Assembly: GCF_014200505.1 (NCBI RefSeq)
Contig: NZ_JACHBX010000001.1
Location: forward strand, 1,116,001-1,180,000
Source of the DNA: Massilia aurea
Lineage (GTDB): Bacteria; Pseudomonadota; Gammaproteobacteria; Burkholderiales; Burkholderiaceae_D
Length of the DNA stretch: 64,000 bases
Direction: 5' to 3'
Within the stretch, counting starts at the first letter, position 1; each line of letters begins with the position of its first letter. The translations under genes and the position numbers were made by a program. Below are positions 1 to 8,794 of this stretch, piece after piece. The notes below the pieces were generated by a model. That model did not search any database. It was not told the DNA's origin and saw nothing but the letters and a program-made list of their open reading frames with translations.

Positions 1-2
1 GG

Positions 3-74
3 GCGCCGCTGCTGATCCTGCTCGCCGTGCTCTGGGTTTACGGCGACGCGTTATTGACGCTTGTCAAAGGGTAA
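3..74 (+). CDS. C-terminal end of a membrane protein (partial)
   Basis: Only the last 23 codons of a gene that begins before the window are present, ending in TAA at 72-74. The visible residues are strongly hydrophobic (leucine-rich, then WVYGDALLTLVKG), which fits a final membrane-spanning helix with a short tail. The family cannot be named from so little sequence. It reads in the same direction as the protease gene that follows after a 181-base gap, but nothing shows that the two are co-transcribed. Confidence 0.4.
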   Translation, partial: APLLILLAVLWVYGDALLTLVKG

Positions 75-255
75 ATACATGTGTGTGAGCAGGCTTACGG
101 CAACCTTAATTGTCAGCATTTGCGGCGCCGCAAGCGGGTCAGGCCGGCGCTAACACGCTGATCTACCTGTAGAATGAACCGAAAAGCGCGGTATGGCAGG
201 TTTGCCTTGCGCCATGCCGCAACCGCAACAGGAATCCCGTTCGGAGAATCGCAGA

Positions 256-2607
256 ATGAAGAAGCACGTGCTCCTCGCCGCCATGGCGTTTGCCATGTCC
301 GCCCATGTGGTGACCGCGCAGCCCGAGAAATCCGCTGCCGTCGCAACGCCACCGGCTCCGGCCAAGCCCGCCGATTCGGCGAAGTCTGCTGCCAAGCCCG
401 CCGGCAAATCCGCCACCCCGGCCATCGCCACCGACATGAAGCCGATCGCCGCCCAGACCCAGGCCGCACTGTGGGCCTCGCGCGTGCTGGGCCGCTATCA
501 CTACAGCCCGGTCCCGCTCGACGACGCGATGTCGGCCAAGATCTTCGATAAATACTTCGAAGGCCTCGACAGCGAAAAGCTGTACTTCGTCCAGGCTGAC
601 CTCGACAGCTTCGGCGCCCTGCGCACGAAGATGGACGACGCCATCAATAACGAAGATCTGAACGCGCCGTTTTCGATCTACAACATGTACCAGAAGCGCT
701 TCGGCGAACGCATGGCGTACGCGCGTAGTCTGCTCAAAGGTAACTTCGACTTCTCGACCGAAGAAACGATGCAGCTCGACCGCGAAAAAGCAGCGTGGGC
801 CAAGAGCGAAGACGAAATCCACGATCTGTGGCGCAAGCGCGTCAAGAACGACTGGCTGCGCCTGAAGCTCGCCGGCAAGGACGATAAATCGATCCGCGAA
901 ACGCTCGACAAGCGCTACGAGAACTACGTCAACCGCATCGGCAAGCTGAACAACGAAGACGTGTTCCAGATGTTCATGAACGCGTATGCCACCGCCATCG
1001 AGCCGCACACCAACTACCTGGGGCCGCGCTCGGCCGACAACTTCGATATCGCGATGCGTCTGTCGCTCGAAGGCATCGGTTGCGTGCTGCAGTCGCGCGA
1101 CGACTACACGATCATCCGCGAAGTCGTGCCCGGTAGCCCGGCGGAAAAGTCCGGAAAGCTCAAGGTGGGCGACCGCATCGTTGGCGTCGCACAGGGCAAT
1201 GCACCGTTCACCGACGTGCTCGGCTGGCGCCTGGACGACGTGGTCGCGCTGGTGCGTGGCGAGAAGGGCACCACGGTCCGCCTGGACGTGATTCCGGGCG
1301 ACGGCGGCGTCGATGCCAAGCACGTGAGTGTCTCGATGGTCCGTAACAAGATCAGCATGGAAGAGCAGGCCGCCAAGAAGTCGATCATCAAGGTCAAGGA
1401 AAACGGCGTCGAGCGCCGCATCGGCGTGATCGCGCTGCCGACCTTCTATCAAGACTTCGAAGGCCGTCGCAAGGGCGAAAAAGACTTCCGCAGCGCCACG
1501 CGCGACGTCGAGCGCATCCTGGTCGAGCTCAAGAAAGACAAGGTCGACAATGTCCTGATCGACTTGCGCAACAACGGCGGCGGTTCGCTGACCGAGGCCG
1601 TCGAACTGACGGGCCTCTTCATCGACAAGGGCCCGGTTGTCATGCAGCGCACGGCGGAAGGCCGCGTCGAAGTCGAAAGCGACGTCAAGGCCGGTCTGGC
1701 GTGGGATGGCCCGATGGGCGTGCTGATCAACCGTGGTTCGGCTTCGGCGTCCGAGATTTTTGCGGCAGCGATCCAGGATTACGGCCGCGGCATCGTCATT
1801 GGCGAGCCGAGCTTCGGCAAGGGCACGGTCCAGACGCTGATCGACCTCGACCGCTTCGCACCAGGTGAGAAAGCCCGCTACGGCGAGCTGAAGATGACGA
1901 TCGCCCAGTTCTTCCGCATCAATGGCGGCACCACGCAGCTGCGCGGTGTGACGCCGGACATCAAGCTGCCGGTCATGACCGACCTCGACAGCTTTGGCGA
2001 ATCGTCGTACGACAATGCGCTGCCATGGGTGGCGATCAAGCCGGCCAACTACATGCCGGCAGGCGACCTGAAGGAACTGGTGGCGCCGCTGCAGCAACGT
2101 CATGAAGCGCGTATCGCCAAGGACAAGGACTTCCAGTTCCTGCAGGAGGACATCGCTGAAGTGCTCAAGCTGCGCAAGGAAAACGTGATTTCGCTGAACG
2201 AGACCATCCGCCGCAAGGAGCGTGATACGCAGGATGCCCGTTCGAAGCTGCGTGAAGCCCGTCTGGGTGGCACGTCGGCGACGCCGGACGAACCTGCCAG
2301 CGGTCCGGGCAGCAAGGAAAAGCGCGCCGAAGCGCCGGATCCGACCAAAGCCAAGAAATCGGTCGTCGCCGTGCGCGGTACGCCGCGTCAGGATGACGGC
2401 CTGCAGGCCGACGAGCGCAATCTGCAGTCCGAGCTGGCAGCAGAGAAGGCAGCCAAGGATGCCAAGGATGTGATGCTGCAAGAGGCGGCCAACATCCTCG
2501 CCGATGAGGTGGGCATGCTCAAGACAGACACACGCATGGCATCGCGCGTGATGCCCTACATGGTCGTCGCACCAGCGGGCAGTGCCGTCAGCGCCAACGT
2601 CAAGTAA
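256..2607 (+). CDS. prc: Tail-specific (carboxy-terminal processing) protease Prc, S41 family
   Basis: Periplasmic serine protease that degrades or trims proteins from their C-terminus; in other proteobacteria it acts on lipoproteins and peptidoglycan hydrolases. The 783-residue product has a signal peptide (MKKHVLLAAMAFAMSAHVVTA), an Ala/Pro/Lys-rich linker, the TSP N-terminal helical domain, a PDZ domain near residues 265-345 and the S41 core. The catalytic Ser-Lys dyad is visible as S497 in GSASASE and K522 in SFGKGTVQ, spaced as in E. coli Prc. A DUF3340-type C-terminal extension follows. I place the start at 256 rather than at an in-frame ATG at 193, because GGAG lies 9 bases upstream and the signal peptide then begins the protein. 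A strong terminator follows. Confidence 0.95.
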   Translation: MKKHVLLAAMAFAMSAHVVTAQPEKSAAVATPPAPAKPADSAKSAAKPAGKSATPAIATDMKPIAAQTQAALWASRVLGRYHYSPVPLDDAMSAKIFDKYFEGLDSEKLYFVQADLDSFGALRTKMDDAINNEDLNAPFSIYNMYQKRFGERMAYARSLLKGNFDFSTEETMQLDREKAAWAKSEDEIHDLWRKRVKNDWLRLKLAGKDDKSIRETLDKRYENYVNRIGKLNNEDVFQMFMNAYATAIEPHTNYLGPRSADNFDIAMRLSLEGIGCVLQSRDDYTIIREVVPGSPAEKSGKLKVGDRIVGVAQGNAPFTDVLGWRLDDVVALVRGEKGTTVRLDVIPGDGGVDAKHVSVSMVRNKISMEEQAAKKSIIKVKENGVERRIGVIALPTFYQDFEGRRKGEKDFRSATRDVERILVELKKDKVDNVLIDLRNNGGGSLTEAVELTGLFIDKGPVVMQRTAEGRVEVESDVKAGLAWDGPMGVLINRGSASASEIFAAAIQDYGRGIVIGEPSFGKGTVQTLIDLDRFAPGEKARYGELKMTIAQFFRINGGTTQLRGVTPDIKLPVMTDLDSFGESSYDNALPWVAIKPANYMPAGDLKELVAPLQQRHEARIAKDKDFQFLQEDIAEVLKLRKENVISLNETIRRKERDTQDARSKLREARLGGTSATPDEPASGPGSKEKRAEAPDPTKAKKSVVAVRGTPRQDDGLQADERNLQSELAAEKAAKDAKDVMLQEAANILADEVGMLKTDTRMASRVMPYMVVAPAGSAVSANVK

Positions 2608-2647
2608 GCGTTGAACTTCTGGCGCGACGCTGTCCGCCATGCAAATA

Positions 2648-2679
2648 AAGGCTGCACCTTTCCGGGTGCAGCCTTTTTT
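2648..2679 (+). terminator. Rho-independent terminator after prc
   Basis: An 11-bp perfect stem (AAGGCTGCACC at 2648-2658 with GGTGCAGCCTT at 2665-2675) is closed by a short loop and runs into six Ts, 41 bases after the prc stop codon. Confidence 0.9.
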
Positions 2680-2965
2680 CTTTCACACCGGCGGCCTGAT
2701 ACCGAGTGGTGACAAAATAATACGAGAATTGTCAAAAAATTATCTAGGTTGCTTTGCGGATGCACGTCATTTGTTTTTTGTTTTTTCACATGAATTCAAG
2801 GTTTCATGCTTAAGTAAAATCTTAATTGGGATGAATCAACCGTTTACGGGCGATAGGTAGTACGCACGATTTGATTGGAACTAAGAGTTCCCTTTCTGAA
2901 ACGCATGCTAGGATGGCTTCGTGCTTGTAAAAAGAATAATCTTTAATTTCCTAGGAGTTACTTTC
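2680..2965. other. AT-rich intergenic region before the PEP-CTERM gene
   Basis: This gene-free stretch is clearly richer in A and T than its surroundings, with T-runs around 2770-2788. I see no convincing open frame. It contains a perfect 6-bp inverted repeat with a 3-base spacer (GGAACT at 2877-2882, AGTTCC at 2886-2891) about 75 bases upstream of the next start codon. That could be an operator or a small hairpin in the 5' leader. I looked for the GG-N10-GC spacing of a sigma-54 promoter near 2905-2920 and did not find it. Confidence 0.4.
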
Positions 2966-3709
2966 ATGTCAATTCGCCACCTCGTTGTTGCATCGCTTCT
3001 GATCTCCGCAGGCGCAGCCCAGGCTGATGTCGTGTCGTCGGCTTCGCAACCTGCATTCCAAACCGGCTGGACCTCGGGTAATGGGTCCAGTGTCATTGGC
3101 TCCGGCGTGTTCGGTAGCGGCGTCAGCCTCGTCGGTGGCATTGCACACAATGCCAACAAGGACCTGACATCCGCTCTGGTCGGCAGTGCCAGCGCCAGCC
3201 TGTCGCAGTCGGAGGCCCAGAAGCTGTTTGTACAGCAAGGCATCGACGCCAGCTACGTGCTGAGCGCCGGTAACGGTTTGTTGGCAGCACGCTTCGGTAA
3301 CTCGGCAGCAGTCATCAACGATGGCGACGGCGTCAAGATCGTGCAAGGGCAAACCGGCCAGAGCGGCAGCGGCGCAACGTCGCCAGCGGCTGGTGGCGCT
3401 ATTGGCGGCGGCGCGGCAGTTGGTGGTGGCAGCGGCGCTGGCACCGGTTCGGCTGGCGGCGGCAGCGCGCCAGTTGCCGGTGGCAGCGGTAGTGTTGACG
3501 TGAGCCTGCCGCCTGTGACGGGCGACACGGGTGGCGGCAATGCGACCCAGCCATCGACGGATGCGGGCGCAGCAGCACCAGTCGCCGCTGACCCGAGCCT
3601 GATCCTGCCAAACGACATCAACGAAGTGCCTGAGCCAGGCACGATTGGTCTGATGCTGGCTGGTCTGGCTGGCGTGGGCATGATGGGTCGCCGTCGCAAG
3701 GCCAAGTAA
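2966..3709 (+). CDS. PEP-CTERM sorting domain protein
   Basis: An exported protein of 247 residues. It starts with a signal peptide (MSIRHLVVASLLISAGAAQA) and ends with a PEP-CTERM signal: VPEPGTIGLMLAGLAGVGMM followed by basic GRRRKAK. Proteins of this type are handled by an exosortase (EpsH/XrtA) and delivered to the cell surface or exopolysaccharide matrix. The first part has a folded-looking segment with SEAQKLFVQQGID. Residues of roughly 140-200 are a low-complexity Gly/Ala/Ser region that is probably a flexible linker. The start at 2966 is chosen over an upstream ATG at 2921 because AGGAG lies just before it and the signal peptide begins there. No exosortase gene is in the window. The function of the body of the protein is unknown. 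Confidence 0.85.
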   Translation: MSIRHLVVASLLISAGAAQADVVSSASQPAFQTGWTSGNGSSVIGSGVFGSGVSLVGGIAHNANKDLTSALVGSASASLSQSEAQKLFVQQGIDASYVLSAGNGLLAARFGNSAAVINDGDGVKIVQGQTGQSGSGATSPAAGGAIGGGAAVGGGSGAGTGSAGGGSAPVAGGSGSVDVSLPPVTGDTGGGNATQPSTDAGAAAPVAADPSLILPNDINEVPEPGTIGLMLAGLAGVGMMGRRRKAK

Positions 3710-3757
3710 GTCTCTTGACATGGGATGCAGGGCAGCCTTACTCGCTGCTCGATCGAT

Positions 3758-3790
3758 ATGGCGCCAGCCTGGTCTGGCGCCATCTGCATT
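3758..3790 (+). terminator. Probable terminator after the PEP-CTERM gene
   Basis: A 10-bp perfect stem (ATGGCGCCAG at 3758-3767, CTGGCGCCAT at 3774-3783) with a 6-base loop lies 50 bases after the stop codon. The following T-tract is weak and interrupted (CTGCATTTT). Confidence 0.6.
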
Positions 3791-3974
3791 TTGGCGCTGG
3801 GGAACGGTGCCGGGTTTGTCAGCCTGGAATGCTGCAAACCCACGTTTTGATAAGATTTTGTCATTGTTTGGCAGCAGGCGTGAGGCCAAAAGCCGACACA
3901 TTTTAATTCCTTGAGTCAATTTTTATTCTTTCTGGCATAGAATCTACGCTGCAAGAATTTGACCAAGGAACGGT

Positions 3975-5678
3975 ATGGCACGGCCAGAGAAAGTGCGTCT
4001 CGGCGAAGTATTGATGCAACAAAAGCTGTTGAGTGAAGAACAACTCCAGCAAGCCCTCGCGGATCAGAAGCGCACTGGCCGCAAGCTCGGGCGTGTTTTC
4101 GTTGAAAGCGGCTTTGTCACCGAGGATCAGATTTCCGGCGCACTGGCGCGCCAGCTCGACATCCCGTACATCAACCTCAAGTTCTACAACATCAATGCCG
4201 ACCTGGTGCGGCTGTTGCCCGAGACGGCTGCACGCCGTTTTCGCGCCCTCGTACTGGAAGACCGCGGCGACGCCATGCTGGTGGGCGTGTCGGATCCGAC
4301 CGACCTGTTTGCTTACGACGAAATCGCACGCCTGATCAAGAAGGGCGTCGAGCTGGCCGTGGTCAACGAGACCGAGGTGCTGGGCGCGATCGACCGTATC
4401 TACCGCCGCACTGGCGAGATCACGGGCCTGGCGCGCGAGGTCGAGGCCGACCTGGGCGACGTGTCCATCGACTTCGGCGCGCTGGCGGCCAACCCGGGGC
4501 TCGAAGAAGCCCCGATCGTCAAGCTGCTGCAATCGGTGTTCGACGATGCCGCCCAGGTGCGCGCATCGGACATTCACATCGAGCCGCAGGACGGGCGCCT
4601 GCAGATTCGTTTTCGCATCGATGGTGTGCTTCACCTGCAGACCGAGGCCGACCTGAAAGTGGCCACGCCGCTGGCGCTGCGCCTCAAGCTGATGGCCGAC
4701 CTGGACATCTCCGAAAAACGCCTGCCGCAGGATGGCCGCTTTGCTGTCAAGGTGCGCAACCAGCGCATCGACGTGCGTATCTCGACGATGCCGACGCAGT
4801 ATGGCGAATCGGTCGTCATGCGTCTGCTGAACCAGGGCGGGACCAATCTGCGTCTGGACGCCATCGGCATGCCGGCGCGCCTGGTGGAGCGCTTCCGCGC
4901 GATTGTCGCGCGCCCGAACGGGCTGGTGCTGGTGACCGGGCCGACCGGCAGCGGCAAAACCACGACGCTGTATAGCGCGCTGGCCGAACTCAATTCAGTC
5001 GAGAAGAAGCTGATCACGGTCGAGGACCCGGTCGAGTACCGGCTGTCGGGCATCAACCAGGTCCAGGTCAACGACAAGATCGAACTGTCCTTTGCGCGCG
5101 TGCTGCGCTCGGCACTGCGGCAAGACCCGGACATCGTGCTGGTGGGCGAGATGCGCGACCAGGAAACGGCGCAGATCGGTCTGCGCGCCGCAATGACGGG
5201 TCACCTGGTGCTCTCGACGCTGCACACGAACGACGCCGCCAGCACGCCGCTGCGCCTGATGGACATGGGCGTGCCGCGCTACATGGTCGGCGGCTCGCTG
5301 CAGGCCGTGCTGGCCCAGCGCCTGGTGCGCGTGATCTGCGAGAGCTGCACGGTCGACTACCAGCCGGCCGCGAACGAGGTCGAGTGGCTGCGCTCCGAAC
5401 TGAAGGAACTCGCTGCGAGCACGCGCTTCTTCCACGGCAAGGGCTGCTCGCACTGCAACGGCACCGGCTACCGGGGCCGCACCGGCGTCTACGAATTGCT
5501 GGAAATGACACGCGCCGTGACCGAGGCCGTCAACCATCCGGACCCGGGCCACTTCCTGAAAGTGGCGCAGGCCGAGATGCGCGGCGACACGCTGCGCCGC
5601 CATGCGGTGAGCCTTGCCGTACAGGGACGCTCGACGATCTCGGAAGCAATGCGGGTCAGTAACCAGTTCGACGACTGA
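3975..5678 (+). CDS. mshE: MSHA pilus extension ATPase MshE (GspE/PilB family)
   Basis: Hexameric cytoplasmic ATPase that powers assembly of the MSHA type IV pilus. The 567-residue product begins with two tandem MshEN motifs (RLGEVLMQQKLLSEEQL... then LGRVFVESGFVTEDQI...). These are the c-di-GMP-binding elements described for Vibrio MshE, so pilus extension here is probably stimulated by c-di-GMP. The Walker A motif GPTGSGKT is at residues 322-329. Asp box, Walker B (DPDIVLVGEMRD) and His box (STLHTNDA) follow. A zinc-binding tetracysteine (CESC...CSHC) sits near the C-terminus, as in PilB/GspE. It opens the pilus operon and is followed after 18 bases by mshG. Confidence 0.93.
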   Translation: MARPEKVRLGEVLMQQKLLSEEQLQQALADQKRTGRKLGRVFVESGFVTEDQISGALARQLDIPYINLKFYNINADLVRLLPETAARRFRALVLEDRGDAMLVGVSDPTDLFAYDEIARLIKKGVELAVVNETEVLGAIDRIYRRTGEITGLAREVEADLGDVSIDFGALAANPGLEEAPIVKLLQSVFDDAAQVRASDIHIEPQDGRLQIRFRIDGVLHLQTEADLKVATPLALRLKLMADLDISEKRLPQDGRFAVKVRNQRIDVRISTMPTQYGESVVMRLLNQGGTNLRLDAIGMPARLVERFRAIVARPNGLVLVTGPTGSGKTTTLYSALAELNSVEKKLITVEDPVEYRLSGINQVQVNDKIELSFARVLRSALRQDPDIVLVGEMRDQETAQIGLRAAMTGHLVLSTLHTNDAASTPLRLMDMGVPRYMVGGSLQAVLAQRLVRVICESCTVDYQPAANEVEWLRSELKELAASTRFFHGKGCSHCNGTGYRGRTGVYELLEMTRAVTEAVNHPDPGHFLKVAQAEMRGDTLRRHAVSLAVQGRSTISEAMRVSNQFDD

Positions 5679-5696
5679 GCCAGGGACCAATAAACG

Positions 5697-6944
5697 ATGC
5701 CATTCTTCGCCTACAAAGGTCGCGACGGACGCGGCGAGCTGCTGCAGGGCGTGCTCGAAGGCGCCGATAGCGGCGCCGTCGCCGACCAGCTGTTCGGCAG
5801 CGGCGTGACGCCCCTCGAGATCAGCGTGACCAAGCGCCGCGCGACCAGCGGCAGCGCTGGCAGCAGCAGCGTGGGCTGGCGCGAGCGCTTGTTCGAGAAA
5901 AAGGTGACGTCGATGGACGTGCAGCTGTTCAGCCGCCAGATCTATACGCTGCTGAAATCAGGCGTGCCGATCATGCGCGGACTGGCCGGGCTGCAGGAAT
6001 CCGCCATCAGCACGTCGTTCGCGCGCATCATCAAGGACCTGCGCGAGTCGCTCGACGCCGGGCGCGAGCTGTCGATCGCAATGGGCCGCTACCCGGCCGT
6101 GTTCACGCCGTTCTACCTGTCGATGGTCAAGGTGGGCGAAATGACGGGGCGCCTGGAAGAAGTGTTCCTGCGCCTGTTCGACCACCTCGAGTTCGATCGC
6201 GACATGCGCGAGCGCGTCAAGACGGCGCTGCGCTATCCGACCTTCGTTGTCATCGCGATGGTGCTGGCGATGGTGGTCGTGAATATTTTTGTGATTCCCA
6301 AGTTTGCCTCGGTGTTCCAGTCGTTTGGCGCCGAATTACCACTGATGACGCGTGTGCTGCTGACGACTTCGCAGTTCACCATCGCCTGGTGGCCGGCACT
6401 GGCTGGCGTGACTGTCGCGTCCATTGTCGGCTTCAAGGCCTGGAACCGCACGGTGAATGGCCGGCTGGTCTGGGACCGCGTCAAGCTGCGCCTGCCAGTT
6501 GCCGGCAAGATCATCCATAAAGGGACGATGGCACGCTTTGCACGGAGCTTCGCGCTGTCGCTGCGCAGTGGCGTGCCGATCGTGCAAGCGCTGACGGTCG
6601 TATCGCAGACAGCGGACAACGCCTATCTCAGTTCGCGCATTGACCAGATGCGCGATGGCGTCGAGCGCGGGGAGAGCATCCTGCGCACGTCGAGCGCTGC
6701 CAACGTGTTCACGCCGATCGTCCTGCAGATGATCGCAGTGGGCGAGGAAACCGGTTCGATCGATGACCTGATGGATGAAATCGCCCTGATGTACGAGCGC
6801 GAAGTCGATTACGAGCTCAAGACACTCTCGAGCCAGATCGAGCCGATCCTGATTACATTTCTGGGCGTGATGGTGCTGATTCTGGCGCTGGGCATTTTCC
6901 TGCCGATCTGGGATCTGGGACAGGCGGCATTGCATCCGAAATAA
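5697..6944 (+). CDS. mshG: MSHA pilus inner-membrane platform protein MshG (GspF/PilC family)
   Basis: The inner-membrane platform on which the extension ATPase acts. The 415-residue protein has the family layout of two repeated T2SSF cytoplasmic four-helix domains. The first has QLFSRQIYTLLKSGVPI, the second FARSFALSLRSGVPIV. Each is followed by a glycine-glutamate motif (KVGEMTGRLEE; AVGEETGSIDD). Three hydrophobic membrane segments lie near residues 180-205, 225-245 and 385-408. The start is 18 bases after mshE, and the pair mshE-mshG is conserved in MSHA loci. Length is normal for the family. Confidence 0.93.
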   Translation: MPFFAYKGRDGRGELLQGVLEGADSGAVADQLFGSGVTPLEISVTKRRATSGSAGSSSVGWRERLFEKKVTSMDVQLFSRQIYTLLKSGVPIMRGLAGLQESAISTSFARIIKDLRESLDAGRELSIAMGRYPAVFTPFYLSMVKVGEMTGRLEEVFLRLFDHLEFDRDMRERVKTALRYPTFVVIAMVLAMVVVNIFVIPKFASVFQSFGAELPLMTRVLLTTSQFTIAWWPALAGVTVASIVGFKAWNRTVNGRLVWDRVKLRLPVAGKIIHKGTMARFARSFALSLRSGVPIVQALTVVSQTADNAYLSSRIDQMRDGVERGESILRTSSAANVFTPIVLQMIAVGEETGSIDDLMDEIALMYEREVDYELKTLSSQIEPILITFLGVMVLILALGIFLPIWDLGQAALHPK

Positions 6945-7215
6945 CGCGGGGTCGCAGCCGAGTGTTGCGTAATGGCACCAAAATAAGGCTTGCCGGACGG
7001 AAAAGTCGCATTAGCTCAAAATACTTTGTGGAAAGTTCTTCCTGGATATCGAAATTTCCTAGGGTCAATGTAGAATTCTTTATGCGCTCTCTGCCGTCAG
7101 GCCTGGATGAGGGCGAAGATATCAGGAGGATTGGTCCACGGCGTGCCTTGGTGCACCGGTCCTCGATCAACCAGTCGGAAGGAATTTCATCCTTTCAATC
7201 ATACGGAGAGTAGCG
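6945..7215 (+). other. Leader region upstream of the pilin gene
   Basis: A 271-base gap separates mshG from the pilin gene in an otherwise tightly packed operon. It is more AT-rich than its flanks. Its size suggests a separate promoter for the highly expressed pilin, but I could not identify a convincing -35/-10 pair. TAGAAT at 7071-7076 is the best -10-like hexamer and it lacks a matching -35. A short open frame inside (6962-7213) has no recognisable product and I do not call it a gene. Confidence 0.35.
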
Positions 7216-7674
7216 ATGAACAAAGGTTTCAACAAAGGCGCGCAAGGCGGTTTCACCCTGATCGAACTGATCGTCGTGATCGTCATCCTGGGCATTCTGG
7301 CAGCAACCGCGCTGCCGAAGTTCGCGAGCCTGAGCGGCGATGCACGCGGGGCCTCGCTGAAAAGCGCGAAGGGCGCGATCTCTGCCGCGTCGGCGATGCT
7401 GCACGGTAAGTGGCTGATCAGTAACGCGACCCCAATCGCCGTTGAAGGGGCAAGCATCGACATGGTCTTTGGCTACCCAAGCCAGGGCACGATTGCATTG
7501 GCAGCCGGCCTGGATCCGAAAGAATATGTGGCGACCCCGAATGGTCAGCAAATGACCTTCAGGCCAATCAACATGCCGGCAGCGCTGAATGCAACGTGCT
7601 TTGTCTCCTATAACGAAGCCACGGCTGCCGTGCCGACGCCAGTCATCGTCGTCAATACCGACAAGTGCGAATAA
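7216..7674 (+). CDS. mshA: MSHA-type major prepilin
   Basis: Type IV prepilin of 152 residues, the likely subunit of the MSHA pilus. A short positively charged leader ends in QGG. Cleavage by the prepilin peptidase between G12 and F13 would expose FTLIELIVVIVILGILAATA, with the conserved glutamate at mature position 5. The hydrophobic helix continues into a variable head. Two cysteines near the C-terminus (C128 and C151) can form the disulfide loop typical of pilins. A good ribosome-binding site (GGAGAG) precedes the ATG, and a strong terminator follows. It could be named mshA or mshB; as the only pilin here and with its own terminator, it is most likely the major subunit. Confidence 0.88.
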   Translation: MNKGFNKGAQGGFTLIELIVVIVILGILAATALPKFASLSGDARGASLKSAKGAISAASAMLHGKWLISNATPIAVEGASIDMVFGYPSQGTIALAAGLDPKEYVATPNGQQMTFRPINMPAALNATCFVSYNEATAAVPTPVIVVNTDKCE

Positions 7675-7695
7675 TTCGCCAGTAGCCGATCGAAC

Positions 7696-7722
7696 AGGCG
7701 CTGCCATGGCAGCGCCTTTTTT
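7696..7722 (+). terminator. Rho-independent terminator after the pilin gene
   Basis: A near-perfect palindrome (AGGCGCTGCC at 7696-7705, GGCAGCGCCT at 7708-7717) is followed by six Ts. It lies 21 bases after the pilin stop and isolates the pilin transcript from mshI. Confidence 0.88.
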
Positions 7723-7803
7723 ATCGCTGGTGGCATGGTTGCCACACGCTGCATAAGAACATCACTGATACTGTGATTTTTTGTGATTTCTCCCAATCAC
7801 TCT

Positions 7804-7820
7804 TGTCTATAATCAAGACA
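7804..7820 (+). promoter_or_regulatory. Candidate promoter -10 with overlapping inverted repeat upstream of mshI
   Basis: A consensus -10 hexamer TATAAT lies at 7808-7813, 49 bases before the mshI start and after the pilin terminator. It is embedded in an inverted repeat (TGTCT at 7804-7808, AGACA at 7816-7820). No good -35 is present at 16-18 bases, so an activator may be needed. Assignment is inference from position and hexamer match. Confidence 0.4.
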
Positions 7821-7861
7821 TTGTCGGTGACGACCCTTACTGCTACCAATCAGCCGCCTGC

Positions 7862-8794
7862 ATGCGTTTGTTGAAGAAATCCAGGAAGAAAAACGGCTGG
7901 CTCGCCTTTGCCATCGCCGGCGAGCACGTGCTTGCTGCCAGTGTCGAGCGCATGCCGGACGCCAAGCCCGTTGTGCGTCTGGTTTCGCCGGTAACTGCCC
8001 CGTCGCTCACCGAGGCCATCGACAAGGCTGGCCGCGACGGCCAGGCCGGCCTGCGCCATTGCAGCACCTTGCTCACCGGCGGCGACTACCAGATCCTCAA
8101 CGTCGAAGCGCCCAGCGTGCCGCGCGAAGAAATGAAAACGGCGATGCGCTGGCGCCTGAAAGACGTTCTCGACTTTCCTGCCGCCGAAGCGACCATCGAC
8201 GTGCTCGATATCGCGCTGGACGCCAACTCGCGCGCCCAGCAATCGGTGTTCGTCGTCGCGGCGAAAAACAGCATCATCGCGCCGCGCCAGAAACTGTTCC
8301 TGGACGCCAAGGTCGAACTGACGGCGATCGATATTCCTGAGATGGCCCAGCGCAATGTGTCGGCCATGCTCGAGCCGGAAGGCCGCGGCATCGCCATGCT
8401 GTCGTTCGGCGATGATGGCAGCCTGCTCACTGTGTCCTACCGCGGCGAGCTGTACCTGTCGCGCCGCTTCGACGTCACGCTGGCGCAATTGCTCGAACCC
8501 GACCACGACCGCAAGCATGCGAGCTTCGACAAGATCACGCTCGAGCTGCAACGCTCGCTCGACCATTTCGAGCGCCAGTATTCGTTCATCAGCGTCGCCA
8601 AGCTCATCCTCGGCCCATCGGCCGTGACGGGACTCGACGAGTACCTGTCCAGCAATCTGTACACGCCGGTTGAAACGCTGAACCTGGCGAGCTTGTTCGA
8701 CCTGTCGCGCACGCCCGAGCTGGCCGACCTGGCCCAGCAGCAGCGCTTTTTCCTGGCCATTGGCGCTGCGCTGCGGGACGGGGAGGGCGCATGA
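7862..8794 (+). CDS. mshI: MSHA biogenesis protein MshI (PilM-like)
   Basis: Cytoplasmic component of the pilus alignment complex, related to PilM/GspL cytoplasmic domains with an actin-like fold. The 310-residue product begins with a basic segment (RLLKKSRKKNGW) and shows the family's FAIAGEHVLAASVER opening and the PREEMKTAMRWRLKDVLDFP motif. No membrane helix is visible. It is first in a run of translationally coupled genes: its TGA overlaps the ATG of the next gene by four bases. Confidence 0.85.
   Translation: MRLLKKSRKKNGWLAFAIAGEHVLAASVERMPDAKPVVRLVSPVTAPSLTEAIDKAGRDGQAGLRHCSTLLTGGDYQILNVEAPSVPREEMKTAMRWRLKDVLDFPAAEATIDVLDIALDANSRAQQSVFVVAAKNSIIAPRQKLFLDAKVELTAIDIPEMAQRNVSAMLEPEGRGIAMLSFGDDGSLLTVSYRGELYLSRRFDVTLAQLLEPDHDRKHASFDKITLELQRSLDHFERQYSFISVAKLILGPSAVTGLDEYLSSNLYTPVETLNLASLFDLSRTPELADLAQQQRFFLAIGAALRDGEGA

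Noticed and set aside
163-2640. An 825-codon open frame on the minus strand opposite prc
   Set aside because: It is a GC-rich antisense shadow of prc with no family resemblance, no ribosome-binding site and a His/Arg/Val-skewed composition. Similar long antisense frames lie opposite rimO-metC, mfd, mshL and lysS and were rejected for the same reason.
6962-7213. An 83-codon open frame between mshG and the pilin gene
   Set aside because: No similarity, no ribosome-binding site, and a composition like untranslated leader. I treat the stretch as a leader region.
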